From: Thiobacillus sp.
GTDB lineage: Bacteria > Pseudomonadota > Gammaproteobacteria > Burkholderiales > Thiobacillaceae
DNA: 7,619 nt
NCBI GenBank assembly: GCA_024710445.1
Contig: JANJUT010000205.1
Location: 1-7,619 of the forward strand
Reading direction: 5' to 3'
This document shows positions 1 through 6,446 of the stretch, one piece after another (position 1 is the stretch's first letter; each line of letters starts with the position of its first letter). The notes beneath the pieces are model-generated. The model had not been told where the DNA came from. It ran no database searches and saw only the letters and a program-made list of their open reading frames with translations. A program made the position numbers and the translations under genes.

Positions 1-15
1 CTTTTTGATCACAAC

Positions 16-57
16 CTTTCACAGCGCGTGAGAGCAGGCAACCGTTAACTGGCTGCC
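16..57 (-). other. Two small hairpins at the 3' end of the GGDEF/EAL gene
   Basis: Read on the minus strand, the first hairpin has 7-base arms at 51-57 and 37-43, including one G-U pair, and its loop carries the TAA stop codon of the regulator gene. A second weaker hairpin has arms at 28-34 and 16-22 with one mismatch. No U-tract follows either one, so this is not a convincing intrinsic terminator. It may be a 3'-end stabilising structure or chance. The remaining bases up to the window edge show no gene. Confidence 0.25.
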
Positions 58-2252
58 AGGTGCTTTCCCTGGCCAAATCCACGCATATGCTGACCAAGCA
101 GCGCGGTGGCTTCGTGCCCGGAGAGTGCGGCGCTGTAAAAGTAGCCTTGTACCTCGTGGCATTGCATCTGTTGCAGACTCGCGCGCTGGAACTCGGTTTC
201 GACCCCTTCGGCGACGACATTGAGGTTCATGCCGCGTCCCATGGCGATCATGGCATTGACGATGGACATGTTTTCGTCGCGGTCGAGCTCCTGCACAAAG
301 GATTGATCGATCTTGAGTGTGTGAATGGGGAAGCGCGACAGGTATTTGAACGAGCTGTAGCCGGTTCCGAAGTCGTCAATGGCGAGACGGATCCCGGCAG
401 CGGAGAGCCGCCCGAGCTTGATGGCATTGGCTTCAAAATCGCGCATCAGCAGGCTTTCGGTAATCTCCAGCTCCATCTGGTGGCCGTCCAGCGAATACAC
501 CTGCACCGCGCGCATCACGCTCTCGACGAAATCGGGGCTTTCGAGTTGGCGTGCTGAGATGTTGACCGACAGGCGCACTGCCGGCAGACCGGCCTTGCGC
601 CACTCGGCCATTTGCGCGCTGGCCTGACGCAGCACCCAGTCGCCGATCGGAACGATGACGCCGGATTCCTCGGCCACCGGAACGAAATCGACCGGCGTCA
701 GCAGGCCGCGTTGCGGATGCCACCAGCGCAGCAGGGCTTCGAAGCCGCGCACCTCGCCGGTGACAGTGTCGACCTGCGGCTGATAGAACAGCACGAATTC
801 GTTGCGCGCCAGTGCACGCCGCAAATCAGCCTCGATCTGCATGCGCTCGGAGTAGGGCGCCTGCATGCCGGACTCCCAGAATTGCAGGCGGCTGCGGCCT
901 TGCGATTTGGCCTGGTACATGGCGATTTCGGCCTGACGGATCAGGCTGTCGATCATTTCGCCATCTTCCGGTGCCACGCATGCGCCGATGCTGACCGAGA
1001 TATAGATCTCATGGCCTTTGACATACACCGGCTTGGACAGCACCTGAATGATCTTGCGGCAGATGTGCTCGACATCGCTGCGCGAAACCAGAGTGGGCAA
1101 CAACACGGCAAATTCGTCGCCGCCCAGGCGCGCCAGGGTATCGCCTTCACGCAGACACTGGCGCAACCGGGCGCCCACCGCCAGCAGCAATTCGTCACCG
1201 ATGGTGTGGCCCAGTGAGTCGTTGATGACCTTGAAGTGGTCGAGATCGAGGCTCAGTACCGCCAGCGGATTCTGGTTGCGCTTGGACTGCGCCAGCATCA
1301 GGCCGAGGTGATCGCGGAACAGGGCGCGATTGGGCAGGCCGGTCAGCAGATCGTGGTAGGCCTGATAGTGCACGGTTTCCTCGGCCTGCTTGCGGTCCGT
1401 CACATCTTTCGCCACGCCATAGCTGCCGATGAAACGTTGCTCGAACGGACTGGCCTCCTCGTCATACATCCCTGTCGCAGTCAGCTCGACCGCTTTGCAA
1501 CGGCCATTCATCAAGCGTGGCCGGCGCACCCCCGGATTGCACTTGAGGCGAATTTCGATGTTGCGCGCACTGCGGTCACCCGCCCGACGTTCGTTGAATA
1601 CGTGCTCGGCGCGGGCGATGTCGTCTTCGTGGATGACCAGGCTGTAATGCTGGCCCAGCAAATCCTCACGACGGTAACCAATCAGGCTTTCAACCCGGTC
1701 GTTTACAAAGGTAAAGCGGCCTTCGCCATCCAGCGTGTAGATGAAATCAGGGGAGCTGTTGACCAGAAAGCGGTGCCATTTTTCCGATTGCTGCAAACGC
1801 TGCAGGATATGATTGTTTTCCTTTTCCAGCCGCCGCTGCGTAAGGGTGTTGTCGATGCGGCGCAGCAGTTCTTCGGGTTCGTAGGGCTTGCGCACAAAAT
1901 CGGCCGCGCCGCCTCGCAGGGCCTTGATCGCGGCATCGATGGTGCTGTCACCCGACACCACGATCACGGGCGTCTCCGCGCTCCGTTCGGCGACGAAGCG
2001 CAAGACTTCGGTGCCGTTCAGGTCAGGCATGCCGAGGTCGAGCAGGATCGCGTCGAACTGCTGCTTGCCGATGGCAATCAGGGCTTCACAACCGCCGTTG
2101 GCCGTCACCACCTCGTAATCGCGGGTGGCCAGCAGGCGTGCGAGGCCCTCCAGAATCAGCGGTTCGTCATCCACAATCAAAAGCCGGGGGCGCACCGGAA
2201 AGTGGCTCACCGTATTGCGGTGCGGGGATGAGTTGATGAGATCGTCTGACAA
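45..2252 (-). CDS. Response regulator with REC-PAS-GGDEF-EAL domains (cyclic di-GMP synthesis/degradation)
   Basis: A cytoplasmic 735-residue two-component output protein that probably makes and/or hydrolyses cyclic di-GMP. The receiver domain spans about 22-138, with acidic D28/D29, phospho-acceptor D72, S100 and K122. A PAS domain lies at about 157-288, closing with a DVTDRKQAE-type linker. The GGDEF domain (about 297-458) has DLDHFK metal residue D336, an intact GGDEF at 377-381 and an I-site RxxD (REGD, 368-371) exactly five residues upstream. The EAL domain (about 473-720) keeps E505 of EAL, N564, E596, DDFGTG (626-631), K647 and E682. Both enzymatic domains therefore look competent. The start is TTG, chosen because AAGGAG lies six bases upstream and no better in-frame start precedes REC. 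The gene follows the histidine kinase gene by 23 bases on the same strand, so they are probably cognate and co-transcribed. Domain calls are firm; the net direction of activity in the cell cannot be read from sequence. Confidence 0.95.
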   Translation of the reverse strand: MSDDLINSSPHRNTVSHFPVRPRLLIVDDEPLILEGLARLLATRDYEVVTANGGCEALIAIGKQQFDAILLDLGMPDLNGTEVLRFVAERSAETPVIVVSGDSTIDAAIKALRGGAADFVRKPYEPEELLRRIDNTLTQRRLEKENNHILQRLQQSEKWHRFLVNSSPDFIYTLDGEGRFTFVNDRVESLIGYRREDLLGQHYSLVIHEDDIARAEHVFNERRAGDRSARNIEIRLKCNPGVRRPRLMNGRCKAVELTATGMYDEEASPFEQRFIGSYGVAKDVTDRKQAEETVHYQAYHDLLTGLPNRALFRDHLGLMLAQSKRNQNPLAVLSLDLDHFKVINDSLGHTIGDELLLAVGARLRQCLREGDTLARLGGDEFAVLLPTLVSRSDVEHICRKIIQVLSKPVYVKGHEIYISVSIGACVAPEDGEMIDSLIRQAEIAMYQAKSQGRSRLQFWESGMQAPYSERMQIEADLRRALARNEFVLFYQPQVDTVTGEVRGFEALLRWWHPQRGLLTPVDFVPVAEESGVIVPIGDWVLRQASAQMAEWRKAGLPAVRLSVNISARQLESPDFVESVMRAVQVYSLDGHQMELEITESLLMRDFEANAIKLGRLSAAGIRLAIDDFGTGYSSFKYLSRFPIHTLKIDQSFVQELDRDENMSIVNAMIAMGRGMNLNVVAEGVETEFQRASLQQMQCHEVQGYFYSAALSGHEATALLGQHMRGFGQGKHLAAS

Positions 2253-2258
2253 GTATTT

Positions 2259-2264
2259 CTCCTT
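2259..2264 (-). promoter_or_regulatory. Ribosome binding site supporting a TTG start
   Basis: On the minus strand AAGGAG sits six bases before the TTG start codon at 2250-2252. It is the strongest Shine-Dalgarno match in the window and decides the start of the GGDEF/EAL regulator. It lies inside the 23-base gap between the kinase stop codon and the regulator start. Confidence 0.8.
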
Positions 2265-2275
2265 GGTAGCCCGGG

Positions 2276-4276
2276 TTACATGGACCCATAGCGTGTTGTC
2301 GTGAGCGGGGCCTGGCCGTTTTGCAGGGTTGGCAGGCGAATCAGGAAATGGGTGCCTTTCGGGGTGCTGTTGCAGCTCAGCTGGCCGTTCATGCGCTCGA
2401 TCAGGCTGCGGCTGATGGTGAGTCCGAGGCCGGCATGGTCGCCGCCCTTCTCGCTGACCACCGGCTCAAACAAATGAGCGGCCACGGCTTCCGGCAAACC
2501 GGGCCCGGTATCCGCCACTTCGATTTCAATCTGGCGCTGGCCATTTGCATCGACCAGGCGCGTGGTGAATTTCAGGTGGCCGCCCGCCTGCATGGCCTCG
2601 ACTGCATTTTTGGCGAGGTTGAACAGGACCTGCTTGAGTAAATCCTTTTGCAACGGCATGGGCGGCACATCGGGATTGAGGTCGATCTGGACATTGACCT
2701 TGTTCGGCGCGAACAGCGTTCCCAGCGCCATCCTCACCAATTCGGAGACGATGCTGTTGACGGACACCAGCTCGAGCGACTCCATCGGTACCACGGCAAC
2801 CTCCTCGGTCGCGGTGATGCCGCAGACAATGCGGGCAACCCGTTCGATTTCGTCGCCGATAATGCCCAGGTCGCGCTGCACGGCAGAATCCGAACCCAGC
2901 CGGTCGGAAAGCAGGTTGACGTAATTGCGCATGATGGTGAGTGGGTTGGCCACTTCATGAACGGCACGCCGGACGCGGTCTCGCGGGATATCGTCACTGG
3001 CCGTTGCAGGTTGTGATGGCGCGGAAACCACCGGGGCCGGCGCGGGAACAGGCACTGAAGCCAGCGCCAACGCCGGCCGCAAGGCCTCGGTGCATTCGGC
3101 CAGGGTAAATCGCCACAGCGGCAACTGGTCCAGGTCGGAAGCCTCGTCACCCACCAGCAGCACGCCGGTCTGGCCATCGTGCAGTTGCAGCGGCTGGCAG
3201 AGAAAATGCGACACGCCCAGCAAGCGGGCGATTTGCTCATCGACCAGCGCGGCATCGCTCGCGCCACGCATGAATTGCTGAGGGGCGTTGCGCGACAGGG
3301 CGCGCGGCAGCGCAGAATGACCATCGTCAGGTGGAATGGCCAACGCGCTCAAGCCGGACGCGGCCGGGATCAGCGCACTCAGCCGCAGGGTCCCGTCGGT
3401 TGCCGGCGCAAACAGGCACGCCCGCTCGACTCCGAACAAGGCACGCAGGCTGTCCTGCAGCAACGCAAATACCTGGCTGGCCCCATCGGCCGAGCGAAAA
3501 TGGCTATGCAGGGCCGATTGCGCTGCCTGCCCCGCGTACAGCCGGGCGAGACGATCAAAACCCGTGCCATTTGATTGCGCCACGGCGTCGACCAGGCCAA
3601 AGCGCAGGGCCAGTTGCCGTGTCTGGGCCTGACTGTCGGTCAACAGCTGCGCCGCTTCACCTGCGCCCATATTGAGCGTGGCAAGGGCTGCGCGCACATC
3701 CACACTCACCACCGCATCCGCGCGGGTCACCAGTTGATAGGCCAGCTGGACAATGCGTACCAGCGGATGCGCTGCCCGTCCGCGCGCCAGCGGCTCGGCG
3801 TGATAGCGCACCGCATCGGCCAGCCAGCCGTCGGGGTCCAGCGCCATCAGCCAGTCAGCCGCATGCGCGGGCGACACGAGGCCGGTTTCGAGATATTCCG
3901 TCAGGTTGTGGCTCAGCCCCGCGATCCAGGCTGCCTCGGCATCCACCATGCCGGAGCGCACCCCCAGAGTCTGCGCCAGATGCGCCACGCTGATCGACTG
4001 CCGCCAGCGCGTTGCGTAGGTAACCTGTACGCCGCCCGCCGCAACCGGCGCCGCAAGCAGCAAGGCCCGCAGCAAGTCCTGCTGCGGGGCGAAATCGGCA
4101 GGCAACAGCCGCAGCCGTAGCGCCAGCACCGGGTCGCAGCGCACGCAGGCGGCAAATTCCGCCTGTGCGGCCTCGCCCCGCATCAGATGCTCCAGCGCTT
4201 CAGCCACCACGCCGGGGGCGCAGAGACAGGCCATTAGCTCCGATTTCTTTAGTAAATTATTCGAAAGTTCTCCCAT
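2276..4276 (-). CDS. Histidine kinase with N-terminal HDOD and GAF domains
   Basis: A soluble sensor kinase of 666 residues from the ATG at 4274-4276; no membrane segment is seen. An HDOD-type helical domain spans about 16-186. It has the family's WRxS and AGLxHN patterns, but Q replaces the first His and N124 the HD aspartate, so it is not a phosphohydrolase. A GAF-like domain follows (about 266-381), then a Pro/Ala-rich linker (407-423). The kinase core has an H-box with H440 (HEVANPLT), an N-box with N557 (NLAKNAVEA), G1 DTGPGL (589-594), F-box LFEP (602-605) and G2 GLGLT. Autophosphorylation at H440 and transfer to D72 of the downstream regulator is the likely role. The start is uncertain. 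The frame is open to a TTG at 4318, but those codons are AT-rich and overlap a good promoter. ATG at 4276 would be nearly leaderless. ATG at 4234 (652 residues) has GGAG only three bases upstream. The signal sensed is unknown. Confidence 0.9.
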   Translation of the reverse strand: MGELSNNLLKKSELMACLCAPGVVAEALEHLMRGEAAQAEFAACVRCDPVLALRLRLLPADFAPQQDLLRALLLAAPVAAGGVQVTYATRWRQSISVAHLAQTLGVRSGMVDAEAAWIAGLSHNLTEYLETGLVSPAHAADWLMALDPDGWLADAVRYHAEPLARGRAAHPLVRIVQLAYQLVTRADAVVSVDVRAALATLNMGAGEAAQLLTDSQAQTRQLALRFGLVDAVAQSNGTGFDRLARLYAGQAAQSALHSHFRSADGASQVFALLQDSLRALFGVERACLFAPATDGTLRLSALIPAASGLSALAIPPDDGHSALPRALSRNAPQQFMRGASDAALVDEQIARLLGVSHFLCQPLQLHDGQTGVLLVGDEASDLDQLPLWRFTLAECTEALRPALALASVPVPAPAPVVSAPSQPATASDDIPRDRVRRAVHEVANPLTIMRNYVNLLSDRLGSDSAVQRDLGIIGDEIERVARIVCGITATEEVAVVPMESLELVSVNSIVSELVRMALGTLFAPNKVNVQIDLNPDVPPMPLQKDLLKQVLFNLAKNAVEAMQAGGHLKFTTRLVDANGQRQIEIEVADTGPGLPEAVAAHLFEPVVSEKGGDHAGLGLTISRSLIERMNGQLSCNSTPKGTHFLIRLPTLQNGQAPLTTTRYGSM

Positions 4277-4294
4277 GTCATTGCTATATATAAT
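4261..4294 (+). promoter_or_regulatory. Possible plus-strand promoter towards pbpG
   Basis: The plus strand holds an extended -10 pattern, TG-C-TATATA (4282-4290), and an overlapping perfect TATAAT (4289-4294). The best -35 for the former is TCGAAA (4261-4266, four of six matches, 18-base spacer); TATAAT has no good -35 at 16-18 bases. Transcription would begin near 4297-4301, giving pbpG a leader of about 130 bases that contains the large inverted repeat. AT-rich sequence on one strand always offers such matches on the other, so this is tentative. Confidence 0.3.
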
Positions 4295-4314
4295 GATTTT
4301 TGCTACACAGTCAA
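4285..4314 (-). promoter_or_regulatory. Sigma70-type promoter of the kinase/GGDEF-EAL operon
   Basis: On the minus strand TTGACT (4309-4314, five of six to consensus) is followed by TATATA at a 16-base spacing (4287-4292) or an 18-base spacing (4285-4290). The expected transcription start is near 4277-4280, just before the ATG at 4276. This is the best promoter match in the window. It argues that translation does not begin at the upstream in-frame TTG at 4318, which lies before the -35 box. Confidence 0.6.
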
Positions 4315-4329
4315 TCAAGGGCGTAAAAT

Positions 4330-4386
4330 AATCGCGGCCCAGCCCAAAACTGTTGTTTTCAAGTTTTGCGGGCTATGGCCGTAATT
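4330..4386. repeat. Long imperfect inverted repeat in the divergent intergenic region
   Basis: The core arms pair as GGCC (4336-4339 with 4377-4380), AGCCC (4341-4345 with 4370-4374) and AAAACT (4346-4351 with 4362-4367). That is 15 Watson-Crick pairs broken by a 1/2-base internal loop and a 2-base bulge, around a 10-base apical loop. Outside the core, AAT (4330-4332) can pair with ATT (4384-4386) through a few weaker positions. It could be an RNA hairpin in the pbpG leader, a regulator binding site between the divergent genes, or a copy of a dispersed palindromic repeat. No U-tract follows it directly on either strand. Confidence 0.6.
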
Positions 4387-4433
4387 CGCCTATGCGGATA
4401 AATTCCTGTCGTCTTACAATGAAGCCAATGCAT

Positions 4434-5408
4434 ATGAAAAAAGCTTTACTGACCGGACTGTTCTTGGTGGGTGCACACACAGGCGCTGCTGCGCTTGATG
4501 GCGGTACATCACTGCAATTGAGCAATCAGATCGACACAGCCATGCCCGCGCCGCGTCCCGTGCTCGATTACGCCTCGATGCCGGAACTGAGCGCGCAGTC
4601 GGTGCTGGTGTTTGACCAGGCCAGCGGCCAGCCGCTGCTGGCGAAAAACGCCAGCATGCAGACGCCCATCGCCTCGATCACCAAGCTGATGACCGCGATG
4701 CTGGTGGTGGATGCGGGACAATCGCTGGACGAGCGCATCACGATTACGTCCGAAGATCGCGACACCCTCAAAGGCACCGGTTCACGCCTGGCCATTGGCG
4801 CCAGCTATACGCGTGGCCAGCTATTGCATCTGGCGCTGATCGCATCGGACAACCGTGCCGCGCACGCGCTGGGGCGCACCACCACGGGCGGACTGGATCG
4901 CTTTGTTGCCAACATGAACCGCATGGCACGTGCCTTGCGCATGAACGACACGGTCTATGTGGAGCCGACCGGCCTGTCGAGTGAAAACCGTTCGACGGCA
5001 ATCGACCTGGCCAAGCTTGCCGATTACGCTTACCAGAATTACCCCGAAATCCGCCACATCAGCACTACCGGCAACTACACCCTCGGCACCCAGCGTGTGG
5101 TCCTGAAGAAAAAACGCCGCCAGCCGCAAGTACGCTATCGCCAGGTGGCCTTCAACAACACCAACCGCTTCACGCGTGCCGATGACTGGGATGTGGGCCT
5201 GTCGAAAACGGGTTTCATCAACGAGGCCGGACACTGCCTGGTGATGCAGGCACATGTGGCTCAGCGTGATGTGATTATCGTCCTGCTCGACGCGCAGGGC
5301 ACCAACCGCCGCGCCGGTGATGCCGCGCGCATCAAGGCCTGGCTGGAATCCGGCAGCGCTCCTTCGCGCCGCGCCGACATTCCCTACACCCCCGCTTCCC
5401 GCACCTGA
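4434..5408 (+). CDS. pbpG: D-alanyl-D-alanine endopeptidase (penicillin-binding protein 7 type)
   Basis: A periplasmic serine peptidase of family S11 that cleaves D-Ala-meso-diaminopimelate crosslinks in peptidoglycan, aiding wall remodelling. From the ATG at 4434 it has 324 residues. The N-terminus is a signal peptide: KK, a hydrophobic stretch ALLTGLFLVG, and a probable cut after GAAA near residue 20. Active-site motifs are SITK (S81 nucleophile, K84), SDN (138-140) and KTG (258-260). There is no C-terminal PBP5-type domain or membrane anchor, and the length matches PbpG rather than DacA/DacC. ASITKLMTAM, EPTGLS and AGHCLVM are close to the E. coli protein. A basic stretch beginning KKKRR at 225 sits in a loop that is short in E. 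coli PbpG. Start choice: frame is open from 4353, but that region forms the inverted repeat. ATGs at 4419, 4428 and 4434 are all possible; 4434 gives the cleanest signal peptide and has a weak GAAG upstream. Confidence 0.93.
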   Translation: MKKALLTGLFLVGAHTGAAALDGGTSLQLSNQIDTAMPAPRPVLDYASMPELSAQSVLVFDQASGQPLLAKNASMQTPIASITKLMTAMLVVDAGQSLDERITITSEDRDTLKGTGSRLAIGASYTRGQLLHLALIASDNRAAHALGRTTTGGLDRFVANMNRMARALRMNDTVYVEPTGLSSENRSTAIDLAKLADYAYQNYPEIRHISTTGNYTLGTQRVVLKKKRRQPQVRYRQVAFNNTNRFTRADDWDVGLSKTGFINEAGHCLVMQAHVAQRDVIIVLLDAQGTNRRAGDAARIKAWLESGSAPSRRADIPYTPASRT

Positions 5409-5415
5409 TCTTCCA

Positions 5416-5437
5416 GGCTGGCGCACTCGCGCCAGCC
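5416..5437 (+). terminator. Perfect hairpin after pbpG, possible weak terminator
   Basis: Nine-base perfect arms GGCTGGCGC and GCGCCAGCC enclose the loop ACTC, beginning eight bases after the pbpG stop codon. The stem is very GC-rich, as in intrinsic terminators, but ATTCAGG follows instead of a T-run. It may therefore act as a 3'-end stabiliser or partial terminator rather than a strong one. Confidence 0.45.
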
Positions 5438-5448
5438 ATTCAGGCCAT

Positions 5449-5468
5449 GGGCGTTATGATGAACGCCC
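5449..5468 (+). other. Second hairpin with an embedded -10-like box
   Basis: Perfect 7-base arms GGGCGTT (5449-5455) and AACGCCC (5462-5468) enclose the loop ATGATG. The hairpin lies 11 bases after the preceding one and 21 bases before the transporter start. The sequence TATGAT (5455-5460) inside it resembles a -10 box (five of six), but no recognisable -35 sits at the right distance. It could be a leader hairpin, a regulator site or part of a weak promoter for the transporter unit. Confidence 0.35.
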
Positions 5469-5489
5469 TGTTCGCCTGATTTCCGTTTC

Positions 5490-6446
5490 ATGTCTCCCGA
5501 TCTCGCGCAGCAATTGCTGCTGAAAACGCTGTTGCCTTTGGCCCTGCTGATCGCGGCAGGCGGTATCTGGCCGCGTTGGCAAAGCGGCATTTCCATCGTC
5601 GGTCTGCGCGGTGAAATCAACCGGCTGGTCCTCAATTTCTTTGCGCCCATGCTGTTTTTTGCGGCGGGTGCGGCCGCCACCGTTGATCTCAGCCTGTTGC
5701 AGGTGCCGCTGATTCTCGGCCTGGCCACCCTGTTTGGCTTGGGGCTGGCCGCACTGGCACTGTTTGCCACGCCGCTCGGACGCGACCTGACGCGACCACA
5801 GCGCGGTGCGATCATGCTCACCGCCGGCTTCGGCAACGTGCTGTTCTTCGGCTATCCCTTTCTCACCACGGTGTTCGGCGAGTCCGGCGCACGCTATCCC
5901 TTCTTCGCCGACATGCTGGCCGCCACGCCGCTGGTATGGTCGCTCGGCGTATGGATCGCCTTTCGCTGCGGCAAGCACACCGAGCACGCCTCGTTTCTGG
6001 CCATGTGGCTGAAATTACCGCCAGTGTGGGGGTTTGCCGCAGGGCTGGCCGTCAACCTGTCCGGTCTGCCGCTCGCGCCGCTGATCGAGGCTGCGCGCTG
6101 GGCTGGCAGCCCGACCATTCCGCTGATGCTGTTCGTGCTGGGGTTGACCATCCCCTGGCACGATTTGCGCCCGCAAAAAGCCGTGTTTGTCGCCCTGACC
6201 ATCAAGCTGGCACTGATGCCGCTGCTGGCGCTGGGCATTGCGCTGGCCTGGCCGGGCACGCTCACCGAGCCGGGCGAGGCGGGCGTGCTGGAAGCCGCGA
6301 TGCCGACCATGGTGATGGTGATCGCGCTGGCCGACCGCTTTGGCCTCGACACCCGGCTGGCGGGCCTCATCATGGGCTGGTCAACGCTGGCGGGATTGGT
6401 TACGCTGCCATTCTGGCTTGTTGTGGTTAAGGGATTGGCATCATGA
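5490..6446 (+). CDS. AEC (auxin efflux carrier) family transporter
   Basis: An inner-membrane carrier of 318 residues with about ten hydrophobic segments (roughly 11-27, 47-63, 70-93, 108-127, 139-157, 172-190, 206-222, 230-254, 264-282 and 288-313). The family pattern shows in LNFFAPMLFF (49-58), the half-helix motif GNVLFFGYPFL (115-125), PTIPLMLFVLGL (208-219) and EAAMPTMVMVIALADRFG (268-285). Bacterial members move small organic acids such as malonate or malate, or are uncharacterised. The substrate here is unknown. No clear Shine-Dalgarno precedes the ATG. The stop codon overlaps the glxR start (ATGA, 6443-6446), so transporter and reductase are translationally coupled, which points to a small hydroxy or oxo acid related to glyoxylate/glycerate metabolism. 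That link is inference from position. Confidence 0.87.
   Translation: MSPDLAQQLLLKTLLPLALLIAAGGIWPRWQSGISIVGLRGEINRLVLNFFAPMLFFAAGAAATVDLSLLQVPLILGLATLFGLGLAALALFATPLGRDLTRPQRGAIMLTAGFGNVLFFGYPFLTTVFGESGARYPFFADMLAATPLVWSLGVWIAFRCGKHTEHASFLAMWLKLPPVWGFAAGLAVNLSGLPLAPLIEAARWAGSPTIPLMLFVLGLTIPWHDLRPQKAVFVALTIKLALMPLLALGIALAWPGTLTEPGEAGVLEAAMPTMVMVIALADRFGLDTRLAGLIMGWSTLAGLVTLPFWLVVVKGLAS

Noticed and set aside
1..44. A terminator for the regulator gene at the left edge
   Set aside because: Small hairpins can be drawn, but no U-tract follows on the minus strand and the window ends too soon to judge. Kept only as a low-confidence structure.
1236..2231. A 331-codon plus-strand open frame antisense to the GGDEF/EAL regulator
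   Set aside because: It mirrors the REC/PAS coding sequence, which carries clear family residues on the minus strand. It has no recognisable domain.
3019..3069. The Pro/Ala-rich stretch in the kinase as a repeat element
   Set aside because: It is in frame and lies between the GAF domain and HisKA, as expected for a flexible linker. There is no exact repeat unit at the DNA level.
4277..4318. Fourteen extra N-terminal residues on the kinase from a TTG
   Set aside because: The stretch contains the -35 and -10 boxes of the best promoter in the window, and its AT-rich codons differ from the rest of the gene.
4353..4433. An N-terminal extension of pbpG starting at a TTG
   Set aside because: The start would lie in the loop of the inverted repeat with no ribosome binding site, and the added residues precede a normal signal peptide.
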